Positions 7,978 to 16,058 of a stretch of 39,531 nucleotides of DNA are shown one piece after another. The position numbers were made by a program, and so were the translations under genes. Each line of letters begins with the position of its first letter. The first letter of the stretch is position 1. A model generated the notes under the pieces. It worked only from the letters and a program-made list of their open reading frames with translations, was not told the origin of the DNA and ran no database searches. The stretch spans positions 1-39,531 of the forward strand of contig DATMQA010000044.1 of NCBI GenBank assembly GCA_035566895.1, written 5' to 3'. The stretch comes from DATMQA01 sp035566895 (GTDB lineage Bacteria > Verrucomicrobiota > Verrucomicrobiia > Limisphaerales > UBA8199).

Positions 7978-9252
7978 ATGAAGCTGCTCGTCTTTGCCCA
8001 TACGCCACCGCCACATCACGGCCAAAGCTACATGGTCCAGCTCATGTTGGAAGGTTTGGGAGGCGACCAGCGGAAAGGCGGTTCCGCGACCACGGGTGCG
8101 CCGCTGGGTGTCAAGTGCTATCATGTCAACGCTCGTCTCTCCCGAAAGCTCGAAGACATCGGCGACCTCCGCGTCGGAAAATTCTTTCTGCTGCTCGGCT
8201 ACTGCCTGCAAGCAATCTGGTGCCGTCTGCGTTACGGGGTAAGCACTTTTTATTACATCCCCGCGCCGGGAAAGCCCTCGGCGCTCTATCGCGATTGGTT
8301 GGTGATGCTGCTCTGCCGCCCCTTTTTCAAACGGATCGTTCTGCACTGGCATGCGGCGGGGCTGGCCAAGTGGCTCGAAACTACCCGTCTAATCCGCGTC
8401 CGCGCCGCGACCTACCGGCTCATGGGACAAGTCGATTTAAGCATCGTCCTTTCCAAGTATAATCGCGCGGACGCCGAGAAACTCTTTTCCCGTCGCATCC
8501 GGGTGATCAGCAATGGGATTCCGGATCCCTGCCCCGGGTTTGGGAGCGACGTGCTGCCAACCCGTAAGGCGCGGCTCGCGGCCCGCCAGCGTTTGCTCTC
8601 AGGCCAGGCGGTGGGGCCCGGAGGGCAGAGCGCAACCAGTGGCGAACCCCACCTGGTTAAGGTGCTTTACCTGGCGCACTGCGCGCGGGAAAAAGGTTTG
8701 TTCGATGCGTTGGCGGGCGTGGTGCTCGCCAACCGGCAGTTGGCCGACCGCCAGTCACGCCTCTCGTTGCGGCTCGTGGTCGCCGGCAGTTTTGTCCGGG
8801 AGGAGGATCAGAAGCAATTCGAAGCGCGCCTCGCGGAATTGGGCGCGTTGGAGTGGGTGCGGTATCATGGCTTTGTGGCCGGCGATCAAAAGAACCGCTT
8901 GCTGCGGGAAGCGGATTTGTTTTGTTTCCCGACGTTCTATGAGAACGAGAACCAGCCGGTGAACCTGATCGAAGCAATGGCTTTTGGTTTGCCCATTCTC
9001 ACAACCCGTTGGCGCTCGATCCCCGAGCTCTTCCCGCCCGATTACCCCGGCCTGGTGGATATCCACGCTCCGGACCAGGTCGCCCAGGCCCTCCAGGCCT
9101 TGCTGACCAGCGAGGCCGGCGAAGGGTTCCGGGACATGTTCCTCCGCAAGTTCACGCTCGAACAATACTTGTCGGGCCTGGCTGAGGCCTTCCACGACAC
9201 GGGCCACCCGGTGGAGGCGGCGGCGTTGCTGCCGCGGCCGTCCGGCGGGTAA
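7978..9252 (+). CDS. GT4-family glycosyltransferase
   Basis: A 424-aa retaining glycosyltransferase of the GT-B fold, likely to transfer a sugar from a nucleotide donor during surface polysaccharide assembly. The N-terminal domain begins MKLLVFAHTPPPHHGQSYMV, the acceptor-side glycine loop of GT4 proteins. The C-terminal domain contains VLYLAHCAREKGL and LFCFPTFYENENQPVNLIEA, which holds the E-x7-E motif (ENQPVNLIE), followed by MAFGLPILTTRWRSIPELF. The donor and acceptor cannot be told. It is divergent from the WecG-type gene, which supports a joint role in a polysaccharide pathway, and it precedes purH by 124 bp. Confidence 0.9.
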   Translation: MKLLVFAHTPPPHHGQSYMVQLMLEGLGGDQRKGGSATTGAPLGVKCYHVNARLSRKLEDIGDLRVGKFFLLLGYCLQAIWCRLRYGVSTFYYIPAPGKPSALYRDWLVMLLCRPFFKRIVLHWHAAGLAKWLETTRLIRVRAATYRLMGQVDLSIVLSKYNRADAEKLFSRRIRVISNGIPDPCPGFGSDVLPTRKARLAARQRLLSGQAVGPGGQSATSGEPHLVKVLYLAHCAREKGLFDALAGVVLANRQLADRQSRLSLRLVVAGSFVREEDQKQFEARLAELGALEWVRYHGFVAGDQKNRLLREADLFCFPTFYENENQPVNLIEAMAFGLPILTTRWRSIPELFPPDYPGLVDIHAPDQVAQALQALLTSEAGEGFRDMFLRKFTLEQYLSGLAEAFHDTGHPVEAAALLPRPSGG

Positions 9253-9261
9253 GTCCCAATC

Positions 9262-9319
9262 GTAATCCCGATCGTGCTCCTCTGAAAAAGTTTACGACCA
9301 GGATTGCGATCAGAATTAC
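9262..9319. repeat. Imperfect inverted repeat of the GATTA word family
   Basis: The arms 9262-9281 (GTAATCCCGATCGTGCTCCT) and 9300-9319 are complementary at 15 of 20 positions, with an 18-nt loop. It lies between the GT4 stop and purH. The words resemble the perfect palindrome found after purH. Confidence 0.55.
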
Positions 9320-9376
9320 AGTTTATATTTGCCCATTGACTCCCGCCAACCATTTCGGGGAAGGTACGACCCCATT

Positions 9377-11002
9377 ATGGCGCGAATGCGACGAGCACTC
9401 CTTTCGGTTTCGGATAAAGCCGGGTTGGTGCCGCTGGCCCAAACTCTTGCCGCGACAGGCATCGAATTGATTTCCACTGGTGGCACCGCGCGGACGCTGC
9501 GAGACGCCGGATTGAAGGTCACCGACCTGAGCGCCTACACCGGTTTTCCCGAGATGCTCGATGGCCGCGTCAAGACTTTGCACCCCAAGGTGCACGGAGG
9601 CCTGCTTTACGTGCGCGGAAACCTCGCTCATGAAGCCGCCGTCAGTCAGCACGGGATCGAGCCCATCGACCTGGTGGTAGTCAACCTGTACCCCTTTGAG
9701 CAAACTGTCGCCCGGCCCGAGGTCACTCTTTCCGAGGCTATCGAAAACATCGACATCGGCGGACCTTCCATGCTGCGTAGCGCGGCCAAGAACCATGAGA
9801 GCGTCACCGTAATAGTGGACCCGGCCGATTACGCGGTGGCGGCCGAACAAATCACAGCTAATGGCAACACCACCTTGGAATTGCGCCGCCGACTGGCCGC
9901 CAAAGTGTTCGCGCGAACCGCCGCTTACGACACCGCCATCGCGGCCTACTTAAGCCAGACGTTCGCCGGGGGACAACGGTCTCCGGGCGAAGCATCGTCC
10001 GCAGGCTCCACCACACCTGCAACCTCTGGCGGCCCGGCCCCTGCGGCTGCGCCAGGCGCTCCTGACTCTCTGCACATCCAAGCGCCGCTGGCGCAGCTCC
10101 TGCGCTACGGCGAGAACCCCCACCAGGCGGCTGCTCTCTACGGACGGTTCCACGATTACTTCCAGCAATTGCACGGCAAAGAACTCTCCTACAATAACAT
10201 CCTGGACCTCACCGCCGCAGCCGCCCTGCTGGCCGAGTTTTCAGCCGACCCGCCAACTTTGGCCATCCTGAAACACACCAACCCGTGCGGCGTCGGCCAA
10301 GGAGCCAGCCTCCGCGAGGCGTGGGAAAAGGCATTCGCGACGGACCGCCAGGCCCCGTTCGGCGGGATCATCGCCGTGAACCGCCCGCTGGATTTGGCAG
10401 TTGCGGAGGCTATCGCCGAGATTTTCAGCGAAGTGATTGTCGCCCCCGACTTTACACCGGAGGCGCTGGGGATTTTGCAAAAGAAGAAGAATTTGCGCCT
10501 GCTCAAAGTGATCAAATCTCTCCTGGGTGCGCCACCCTGGGAAGTGCGGAGCGTGGGCGCCGAATCGTTCTTGTTCCAGCAGCGCGATGCCAAGGCTACG
10601 CTGGTCAAGGACCTCAAAGTCGTCACACGCCGTCAGCCCACTGACGCGGAGCGCCAGGCCATGTTGTTTGGCTGGCGCGTGGTCAAGCATGTAAAATCAA
10701 ATGCCATCGTCTACGTCGCGGCTGAGCGAACGCTCGGCATTGGGGCTGGCCAGATGAGCCGCGTCGATGCCAGCCGGATAGCCGTTTGGAAGGCCGGCGA
10801 AGCGAGCCTCTCGCTCAGCGGTAGCGTAGTTTGCAGCGACGCCTTTTTCCCCTTCGCGGATGGTTTGATTGCGGCGGCTGAGGCCGGAGCGACGGCGGCG
10901 ATTCAGCCGGGCGGCTCCGTGCGCGACGCCGAGGTAATCGCGGCCGCCGATGAGCGAGGCCTGGCAATGGTGTTTACCGGAGTGAGGCATTTCAGGCACT
11001 GA
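9377..11002 (+). CDS. purH: Bifunctional AICAR formyltransferase/IMP cyclohydrolase
   Basis: PurH catalyses the last two steps of de novo IMP synthesis: formyl transfer from 10-formyl-THF to AICAR, and ring closure to IMP. The ATG at 9377 (MARMRRALLSVSDKAGL) matches the usual family start, and GGGGAAGGT lies about 10 nt upstream. The MGS-like cyclohydrolase domain has ISTGGTARTL, TGFPEMLDGRVKTLHPK and NIDIGGPSMLRSAAKNH. The formyltransferase domain has LRYGENPHQ, ILKHTNPCGVG, KHVKSNAIVYV, GIGAGQMSRVDA and SDAFFPFADG. About 541 aa. An unusual Ser/Gly/Pro/Ala-rich linker (about residues 197-230) joins the domains. It converges with the EPS operon across the IS insertion. Confidence 0.96.
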   Translation: MARMRRALLSVSDKAGLVPLAQTLAATGIELISTGGTARTLRDAGLKVTDLSAYTGFPEMLDGRVKTLHPKVHGGLLYVRGNLAHEAAVSQHGIEPIDLVVVNLYPFEQTVARPEVTLSEAIENIDIGGPSMLRSAAKNHESVTVIVDPADYAVAAEQITANGNTTLELRRRLAAKVFARTAAYDTAIAAYLSQTFAGGQRSPGEASSAGSTTPATSGGPAPAAAPGAPDSLHIQAPLAQLLRYGENPHQAAALYGRFHDYFQQLHGKELSYNNILDLTAAAALLAEFSADPPTLAILKHTNPCGVGQGASLREAWEKAFATDRQAPFGGIIAVNRPLDLAVAEAIAEIFSEVIVAPDFTPEALGILQKKKNLRLLKVIKSLLGAPPWEVRSVGAESFLFQQRDAKATLVKDLKVVTRRQPTDAERQAMLFGWRVVKHVKSNAIVYVAAERTLGIGAGQMSRVDASRIAVWKAGEASLSLSGSVVCSDAFFPFADGLIAAAEAGATAAIQPGGSVRDAEVIAAADERGLAMVFTGVRHFRH

Positions 11003-11066
11003 GACGAGGGGCGTAAGGCAGCGCGGGGAGTGTTGATGAGTTTACAATCCTAATCTTAATCGTAAT

Positions 11067-11074
11067 CTTAATCC
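11067..11074. repeat. 8-bp target-site duplication, left copy
   Basis: CTTAATCC abuts the left end of the insertion sequence and recurs exactly at 12698-12705 at the right end. Eight base pairs is the usual target duplication of ISL3-family elements. Confidence 0.8.
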
Positions 11075-11345
11075 GGGTCTGTGGCATGATTTGTGGGTAA
11101 AAGCCATATAGGAAACAGCGGCCTGTGGCCGACAGAGAGGATGAGTTTTTCGCTTTGACCATGGCTTGCAATGGCATCTTTGGAGTGGATTCCGGTCCGA
11201 GAGTTGACCCGGACCGGAAGGGATGCGCCCATCGCAATCCACGGACCGTCCGGCGCTCAGGTTGCACTCCTGCAGAGCCTTATCCTCCGAACGGCAAGAG
11301 CATGGTAGCTGTGAAGTTTTGGAGGGCAAGCCGAAGTGGAAAAAA

Positions 11346-11395
11346 GCTGGTCTTGGGCTAATCAATCGTTGTGAAAAAGCGATTGAACAACCAGC
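11346..11395 (+). other. Nested stem-loop upstream of the transposase start
   Basis: Two nested stems lie just before the transposase ATG: GCTGGT (11346-11351) with ACCAGC (11390-11395), and CAATCG (11363-11368) with CGATTG (11380-11385). The second stem base is 12 nt from the ATG, so the structure could limit translation of the transposase. This is inferred from base pairing only. Confidence 0.45.
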
Positions 11396-11407
11396 CGCAG
11401 ACCAGCC

Positions 11408-12691
11408 ATGCAGTTGCAAGTTAAGACCATTTTGAACGCCATTCAACCTTTTCCTGGATTTGTGTTCAAAGATATCCGCCTGCAATGCCACCGTGATGGC
11501 CAGCCTCGACATATCGAGATCGCGCTGGAGCCGCACGGCGCTATACCTGCCAAGTGCTCGCGTTGCCGCCAGCCTGCTCCGGGCTACGATCATCTGCCGC
11601 AACGCCGGTTTCTCTTTGTGCCGCTGTGGGGAATCGTGACCTGGTTTCTTTACGCCGCCCGACGGGTCAACTGCCCGGAACACGGCGTGGTCGTCGAGCA
11701 TGTGCCTTGGAGTGATGGTAAACGTCCCATCACCATCGCCATGATGTGTTTTCTTTCCCGCTGGGCGCGGCGGTTGTCGTGGCGCGAGACGGCGCGCGCC
11801 TTCCACACCAGTTGGGAATGCGTCTATCGCTCGGTGGAGTGGTTTGTGCAATGGGGCCTGGCCCATCGCCAGCTCGAAGGCGTCGAGTCCATCGGCGTGG
11901 ACGAAATTCATTGGGGCAAGAGCAAGCGGGCCAACCATTTCCTGACGGTCATTTATCAGATCGACCATCATTGCCGACGACTGTTGTGGGTGGGCCAACG
12001 GCGCACCCAAGCCACCTTGCGCCGGGGCCTGGCCGCGCTGGGAGAGGACGTCGTCCAAGGGCTGCGTTTTGTGTGCAGCGACATGTGGCGGCCTTATTTG
12101 AACGTGATCGCGGCCAAGGCGGGCCAAGCCTTGCACGTCTTGGACCGCTTCCACATCACCTCGCATTTGAATCAGGCGTTGGACCAAGTGCGGCGGGCCG
12201 AAAGCGGTCGCCTGCGTGCGACTTGCCGGGCCCAAGCCGAACATCTCAAAAACATGCGCTGGAAACTCCTGCGGCGGACTAGCCGGGTGCGCGGACAGGC
12301 CAGATGCCAACTGGGCCGGCTGCTGCGCACCAAACTGGAAACCGCGCGAGCCTGGGCGCTCAAAGATCTCTTTGAGCACTTCTGGACTTATAAATCGGTC
12401 AAGCATGCCGGCGACTTTCTGGACTATTGGACTTGGCGTGCCCTGCGCAGCCGCATTGAGCCGATGAAAAAAGTGGCGCGAATGCTGCGCGCGCATGAAG
12501 AGTTGTTGCTGAACTGGTTTCGGGCCAAGGGCGAAATCTCCAGCGGGGTCGTCGAGGGCTTGAACAACAAAATCCGAGTGGTTACCAGACGATCTTACGG
12601 CTTCCGGACCTTTGACGCCATGGAAATTGCCTTGTATCACACCTTAGGAAAGCTCCCCGAGCCGCAAGCATTTACCCACAGTTTTTGCTGA
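11408..12691 (+). CDS. ISL3-family transposase
   Basis: A 427-aa DDE transposase. A zinc-ribbon-like N-terminus uses Cys50, Cys53, Cys89 and His92 (CSRC, NCPEHG), then a helix-turn-helix-like segment (LSWRETARAFHTSWECVYRS). The catalytic triad is visible as Asp165 in SIGVDEIHWGK, Asp225 in VCSDMWRPY and Glu383 in GVVEGLNNKIR. DEIHWGK and RRSYGFR are typical of the ISL3 (IS204/IS1001/IS1165) family. No frameshift or stop is seen, so the enzyme is probably active. It is the only gene of the element. Confidence 0.95.
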   Translation: MQLQVKTILNAIQPFPGFVFKDIRLQCHRDGQPRHIEIALEPHGAIPAKCSRCRQPAPGYDHLPQRRFLFVPLWGIVTWFLYAARRVNCPEHGVVVEHVPWSDGKRPITIAMMCFLSRWARRLSWRETARAFHTSWECVYRSVEWFVQWGLAHRQLEGVESIGVDEIHWGKSKRANHFLTVIYQIDHHCRRLLWVGQRRTQATLRRGLAALGEDVVQGLRFVCSDMWRPYLNVIAAKAGQALHVLDRFHITSHLNQALDQVRRAESGRLRATCRAQAEHLKNMRWKLLRRTSRVRGQARCQLGRLLRTKLETARAWALKDLFEHFWTYKSVKHAGDFLDYWTWRALRSRIEPMKKVARMLRAHEELLLNWFRAKGEISSGVVEGLNNKIRVVTRRSYGFRTFDAMEIALYHTLGKLPEPQAFTHSFC

Positions 12692-12697
12692 CCAATG

Positions 12698-12705
12698 CTT
12701 AATCC
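12698..12705. repeat. 8-bp target-site duplication, right copy
   Basis: CTTAATCC, identical to 11067-11074, directly follows the right terminal repeat. Confidence 0.8.
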
Positions 12706-12763
12706 TAATCCTTCATAAATTAGGATTAAGATTACGATTAAGATTAGGAAAGAATCCAAAAAC

Positions 12764-13153
12764 CTACGGTAGCACCCAATAGATCAGAGCGCCTTGTCCG
12801 AGGCAAATCGCCCCGATCCCCGCCCAGGTCAGCCACTCGCGCAAGCGCAAACCACGCTGGCGGGTCTCGCTCAGCCAGAATTGCAGCTTGAGTGAGCCCA
12901 ACTCGATCACGTCGCCATTCCGCAAGACCGTCTGCTGGACAGACTCGCCGTTGACGCTGGCCAGGGCGCCAGGTTGGGCACTCAGGACCAGCCCCTCGGC
13001 AGGTCTAAAATCCAGCTCCAAATGCCGTTCCCAAATCCCATCCTCCTCCAATTGCAGGTCCGCGTTCGGCGCACGTCCGATCCGTACAGGAAAACGGCGG
13101 GCATTCCAAATGGCGCCCGCCTTTTTGCCGGAGAGAATTTTTAGCTGGACCAT
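12764..13153 (-). CDS. FHA-domain protein with C-terminal membrane anchor
   Basis: A 129-aa protein. Residues about 1-92 form a forkhead-associated domain, a phosphothreonine-binding beta-sandwich: RIGRAPNADLQL, ERHLELDF and the loop NGESVQQTVLRNGDVIELGS. The usual S-x-x-H of the third motif appears as W-E-R-H, so peptide binding may be altered. The C-terminus (LTWAGIGAICLGQGALIYWVL) is one transmembrane helix, which would tail-anchor the FHA domain in the inner membrane facing the cytoplasm. The start codon is 3 bp after the stop of the Wza-like gene, so the two are translationally coupled. A membrane phosphosensor for the export complex is inference. Confidence 0.85.
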   Translation of the reverse strand: MVQLKILSGKKAGAIWNARRFPVRIGRAPNADLQLEEDGIWERHLELDFRPAEGLVLSAQPGALASVNGESVQQTVLRNGDVIELGSLKLQFWLSETRQRGLRLREWLTWAGIGAICLGQGALIYWVLP

Positions 13154-13156
13154 CAG

Positions 13157-13861
13157 CTAGAAAATCCGGCGTGGCACATAGACCTTGTCCCCGGGAAAGA
13201 CTTCCAAGTCCAATTCCGGATGCTTGAGCGCCTTTTTGCAATTAATAATAAAAATGCGGCCATCGCCACGCGTTAGTCTCACCTTGGTTTTTTTGGCAAA
13301 GTCGGTGAAGTCCCCGCAGGACGAAATCGCTTTAAGTACCGTCATGCGATCAATATAGACCTGGCGTCCGGGAGCCTTAACGTCCCCGAGCACGTAATAA
13401 AAACGGGTGCTTTGCTGCCGAATGACCGAAGGGGTCATGGTTTGGTAATAGGCCGGCACATAGCGCGATCGGATTTCCTCCTCCAGTTGCCGACGGGTCT
13501 TGCCGGCGGCAGTGAAAGTCATGTTCAGCATCAATGTAATCGTGCCGTCCGCCTTAATAGCATCGTTCCATGCCGGGATGGGCATGGGAGTGTCCGAAAA
13601 CGTAACTATGATCGCCTCCCCTGGTTGAAGCACCTCGGTTGCACCGAGAGTGGTGTCGGGATTGCCGGCCGGCGCGCCCGGATTGTTGACGACCGGGGTG
13701 GTTGTCGCCGGGGCATTTTCCGGTCCCGTCACGCCCGGCAACTCCGCGAATCTCGGGTCAGAACCTCCCCGACTCAGAAAACAGCCCGCCAAAAACAGCG
13801 CGGCCAGCAGCAACCCACCAACTGCGCCCCAACGCCACAGGAACCTACTTGCCTTTATCAT
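13157..13861 (-). CDS. Wza-type polysaccharide export lipoprotein
   Basis: An outer-membrane polysaccharide export protein (Poly_export/SLBB family) thought to form the periplasmic and outer-membrane channel for exopolysaccharide. The start is the ATG at 13861 (MIKASRFLWRWGAVGG), giving 234 aa with a lipobox LFLAGC. After a Pro/Thr/Gly-rich linker, the export domain begins at LQPGEAIIVTFSDTPMPI, with GTITLMLNMTFTAAGKTRRQ and the SLBB-like segment YVLGDVKAPGRQVYIDRMTV, and ends FPGDKVYVPRRIF. It is much shorter than E. coli Wza. It follows wzc by 19 bp and precedes the FHA gene by 3 bp in one operon. Confidence 0.9.
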   Translation of the reverse strand: MIKASRFLWRWGAVGGLLLAALFLAGCFLSRGGSDPRFAELPGVTGPENAPATTTPVVNNPGAPAGNPDTTLGATEVLQPGEAIIVTFSDTPMPIPAWNDAIKADGTITLMLNMTFTAAGKTRRQLEEEIRSRYVPAYYQTMTPSVIRQQSTRFYYVLGDVKAPGRQVYIDRMTVLKAISSCGDFTDFAKKTKVRLTRGDGRIFIINCKKALKHPELDLEVFPGDKVYVPRRIF

Positions 13862-13880
13862 GATGCAACCCGTCTCAGTC

Positions 13881-16049
13881 TCAATACTTCGGTTTAATAT
13901 CAGTTTTGTCTTTATCGCCAGCGCCGCCGTCCCGAGGAGCCGCCGGCTCCTGGTCTTCATTGCGCGAGTAATAATCGTGGTAATATCCGCTGTAGTAGTA
14001 GTAGCTCTCGTCCTGCGACATATTGATGTTGTTCAACACGATGCCGACCAGATTGCCGCCGACCTTCTCAATCAGTTGCTTGGCACGGATGTTCATCGGC
14101 TGCGGATAGCGCCGGTACTGGATGACCTGCAAGGTCATATCCACTTCGCTGGCCAGGATTGACGCATCACTTACGCCCATTACCGGCGGGGAATCGAAGA
14201 ACACGAAATCGTAGTGCTGTTTCAATTCGGTGATCAGGTCGCGCATTTGCGACGAACTGAGAATGCCCAGGGAGCTGCTCGGTAATTTGCCGCTGGCCAT
14301 GAAATCCAGCGTCGGCAGACTGCTGGTTTGGATGACTTCCTCCAGCGAGTTCTGTTTCAGCAAATAATTGGTCAGCCCGATGTTGTTGGTCACGCGCAGC
14401 ATCTTGTGCAGCGTCGGCCGCCGCAGGTCTGAATCGACCATCAGCACGCGCTGACCGCTCTGGGCAAACACCGCCGCGAGGTTGAAGACAGTGGTCGATT
14501 TGCCTTCGCCGGCGCCGGCGCTGACGACCGCCACAGTATTAAGCTTGTCGTCTTTACGCGAAAACAACAGGTTGGTACGCAAGACGCGGTAGGCCTCGGC
14601 GTGCGGACTTTCCGCCCCTTCATCGAGAATGATGCCGACATTTTGCGGGATGACGCCCAACACCGGCGAACCCAGCGAGCGCTCCACGTCATCGATGGTC
14701 TTGACGCTGGTGTCCAGGTACTCGATGAAGAACGCCAGACCGACGCCGACCACCAACCCGATGATGATTCCCAGTGCGATATTCAGAGGCTTGTTCGGGC
14801 GCACCGGCTTGAGGACCGGCTTGGCGGATTCGATGAGCTCGACCATCGCCGTCTTGGGCAGTTGGGTCTCAATCTTCTCGGAAAGGATTTTTACGTCGAG
14901 CATTTGGCGGAAGCGGACCAGTTCTTCCAGGTTCCGTTTCGCTTCCCAATAAGGCCGGCTTTTAGTTGCCTTGTCGAGGTCGGTCTCCATAGCCTCGTTG
15001 ACCGAGTTTGAAAGGGAAACCAGACTCGCCTGCAGCGAATCCACCCGGGTCTGAAGTCCCTGGATAAAACCCTTAACCCGGTCCCTGATTTTATTATTCA
15101 GGTCTTCGACCTGGCTGCTAAGGGCGGTGACCTCGGTGTGCTCGGGGCCATACACCTTCCTCTTGGCGACCAGGTTCTGCTCGGCCATCGTCTTTTGTTC
15201 GAGCAACGACTGCAGTAAACTGTCCGCAGCGCCGGTGCTGGGAATGGCTTGCGCCAGCTCCTCGGGGCTGAGATTGGTCAGCTTCTCCAACATCTTACTC
15301 TGGCGCACCAGCTCAGCCTGGCTTTCGATGCGCAGGCTCTCAAATCGATGCAGAGTTTCGGTGGACAACAGCATCGTCGGATTCTCGCCCACAATTGCGC
15401 TGTCGGAGATCCTGAGCTCCGTACGGAGGTCATCGACCTTCTTCCGGGCCTGGCCGATTCTGTCATCCTGCTGGTTCTGGTAATCGTCGAGGGCCTTGAT
15501 GCCGCCCTGGGTCAAGCGCATGCGCTCATCGATGCGATACTTCTGATAAACGTCAGCGACCTTGTTGGCGATTTTTGCGGCTTCGTCTGCGTTGTCGCTC
15601 TGGACAGTAATCTCGATGATGCTGGTATTCCGGACGGGGCGCAACCCCATCATGCCCTTCAGCATGCGCATGGCATCCGTGCTCTTCATCACTTCGCCTC
15701 CGCTATATTTCTTGCCCCAGGCGTGATTCAAATCCAACCCTGATACCACGTTGCTCAAGATAATTTCCGAGTTGATGACCTCGAATTCTGTCTGGATGAA
15801 GTAAGGGTCATACACCCCCATCATCGTCGGCTGACCCGTCATCCCTTGAATATCGGACTGGTCACGTTCGACCTTGATTTTCGCGGTGCTGGCGAAAGCC
15901 TCGGGCAGAACAAAGGTCACCAGCGTGGCCGTGATAACGACGAGCAAAAAAACGGCCAGGATGACCGTTTTGCGAATCCGGATGATGCGCCAGTAATCCA
16001 GGAAGTGCAGTTTGGTTTCCTGCGGCGGCTGTGCTTTCAATGGGTCCAT
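13881..16049 (-). CDS. Wzc-type tyrosine kinase / polysaccharide co-polymerase
   Basis: An inner-membrane bacterial tyrosine autokinase that controls chain length and export of surface polysaccharide. The 722-aa product has a Wzz domain framed by two membrane helices (about 28-48: VILAVFLLVVITATLVTFVL; about 425-448: IALGIIIGLVVGVGLAFF), and a long periplasmic coiled coil between them. The cytoplasmic BY-kinase has Walker A GAGEGKST (about 512-519), Walker A' VLMVDSD (about 535-541) and Walker B FVFFDSPP (about 615-622). The tail has a tyrosine cluster (DESYYYYSGYYHDYYS, about 680-695), the autophosphorylation site typical of the family. It lies between the outer-membrane barrel and wza genes. 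Confidence 0.95.
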   Translation of the reverse strand: MDPLKAQPPQETKLHFLDYWRIIRIRKTVILAVFLLVVITATLVTFVLPEAFASTAKIKVERDQSDIQGMTGQPTMMGVYDPYFIQTEFEVINSEIILSNVVSGLDLNHAWGKKYSGGEVMKSTDAMRMLKGMMGLRPVRNTSIIEITVQSDNADEAAKIANKVADVYQKYRIDERMRLTQGGIKALDDYQNQQDDRIGQARKKVDDLRTELRISDSAIVGENPTMLLSTETLHRFESLRIESQAELVRQSKMLEKLTNLSPEELAQAIPSTGAADSLLQSLLEQKTMAEQNLVAKRKVYGPEHTEVTALSSQVEDLNNKIRDRVKGFIQGLQTRVDSLQASLVSLSNSVNEAMETDLDKATKSRPYWEAKRNLEELVRFRQMLDVKILSEKIETQLPKTAMVELIESAKPVLKPVRPNKPLNIALGIIIGLVVGVGLAFFIEYLDTSVKTIDDVERSLGSPVLGVIPQNVGIILDEGAESPHAEAYRVLRTNLLFSRKDDKLNTVAVVSAGAGEGKSTTVFNLAAVFAQSGQRVLMVDSDLRRPTLHKMLRVTNNIGLTNYLLKQNSLEEVIQTSSLPTLDFMASGKLPSSSLGILSSSQMRDLITELKQHYDFVFFDSPPVMGVSDASILASEVDMTLQVIQYRRYPQPMNIRAKQLIEKVGGNLVGIVLNNINMSQDESYYYYSGYYHDYYSRNEDQEPAAPRDGGAGDKDKTDIKPKY

Positions 16050-16058
16050 ATAATCAAT

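Larger units (their letters stand above)
11075..12697 (+). mobile_element. ISL3-family insertion sequence, complete
   Basis: A 1623-bp element carrying one transposase gene. The ends were placed from the 8-bp duplication CTTAATCC. With these ends the two 30-bp termini align without gaps: an inner 13-bp block TGTGGGTAAAAGC (11092-11104) against TGTGGGTAAATGC on the other strand (12668-12680), one mismatch, with weaker similarity in the outer 17 bp. A 333-bp leader precedes the transposase ATG, and the transposase stop falls inside the right terminal repeat. The reading frame is intact and the duplication perfect, so the insertion looks recent. Confidence 0.85.
11048..12749. repeat. Perfect 31-bp-arm palindrome split by an insertion sequence
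   Basis: The left arm starts at 11048 (TCCTAATCTTAATCG...) and breaks at 11074. The intact right arm is 12719-12749. If the IS (11075-12697) and one copy of its 8-bp duplication are removed, the left arm is completed by the DNA after 12705. The two 31-bp arms are then exactly complementary around the 9-nt loop CCTTCATAA. Built of GATTAA/GATTAC words, it lies between the convergent purH and FHA genes, where it could have acted as a bidirectional terminator or 3' stabiliser. Confidence 0.85.

Noticed and set aside
11048..11074. GATTA-type repeat taken first as part of the IS terminal inverted repeat
   Set aside because: The 8-bp duplication lies inside these repeats, which places them outside the element; they belong to the target palindrome.
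11746..12282. Second open frame of 178 codons within the insertion sequence
   Set aside because: It overlaps the transposase in another frame and has no recognisable domain. The DDE transposase frame explains the DNA.
15249..15743. Plus-strand open frame of 164 codons
   Set aside because: It lies antisense to the Wzc coiled coil, and its sequence is a mirror of that gene with no features of its own.
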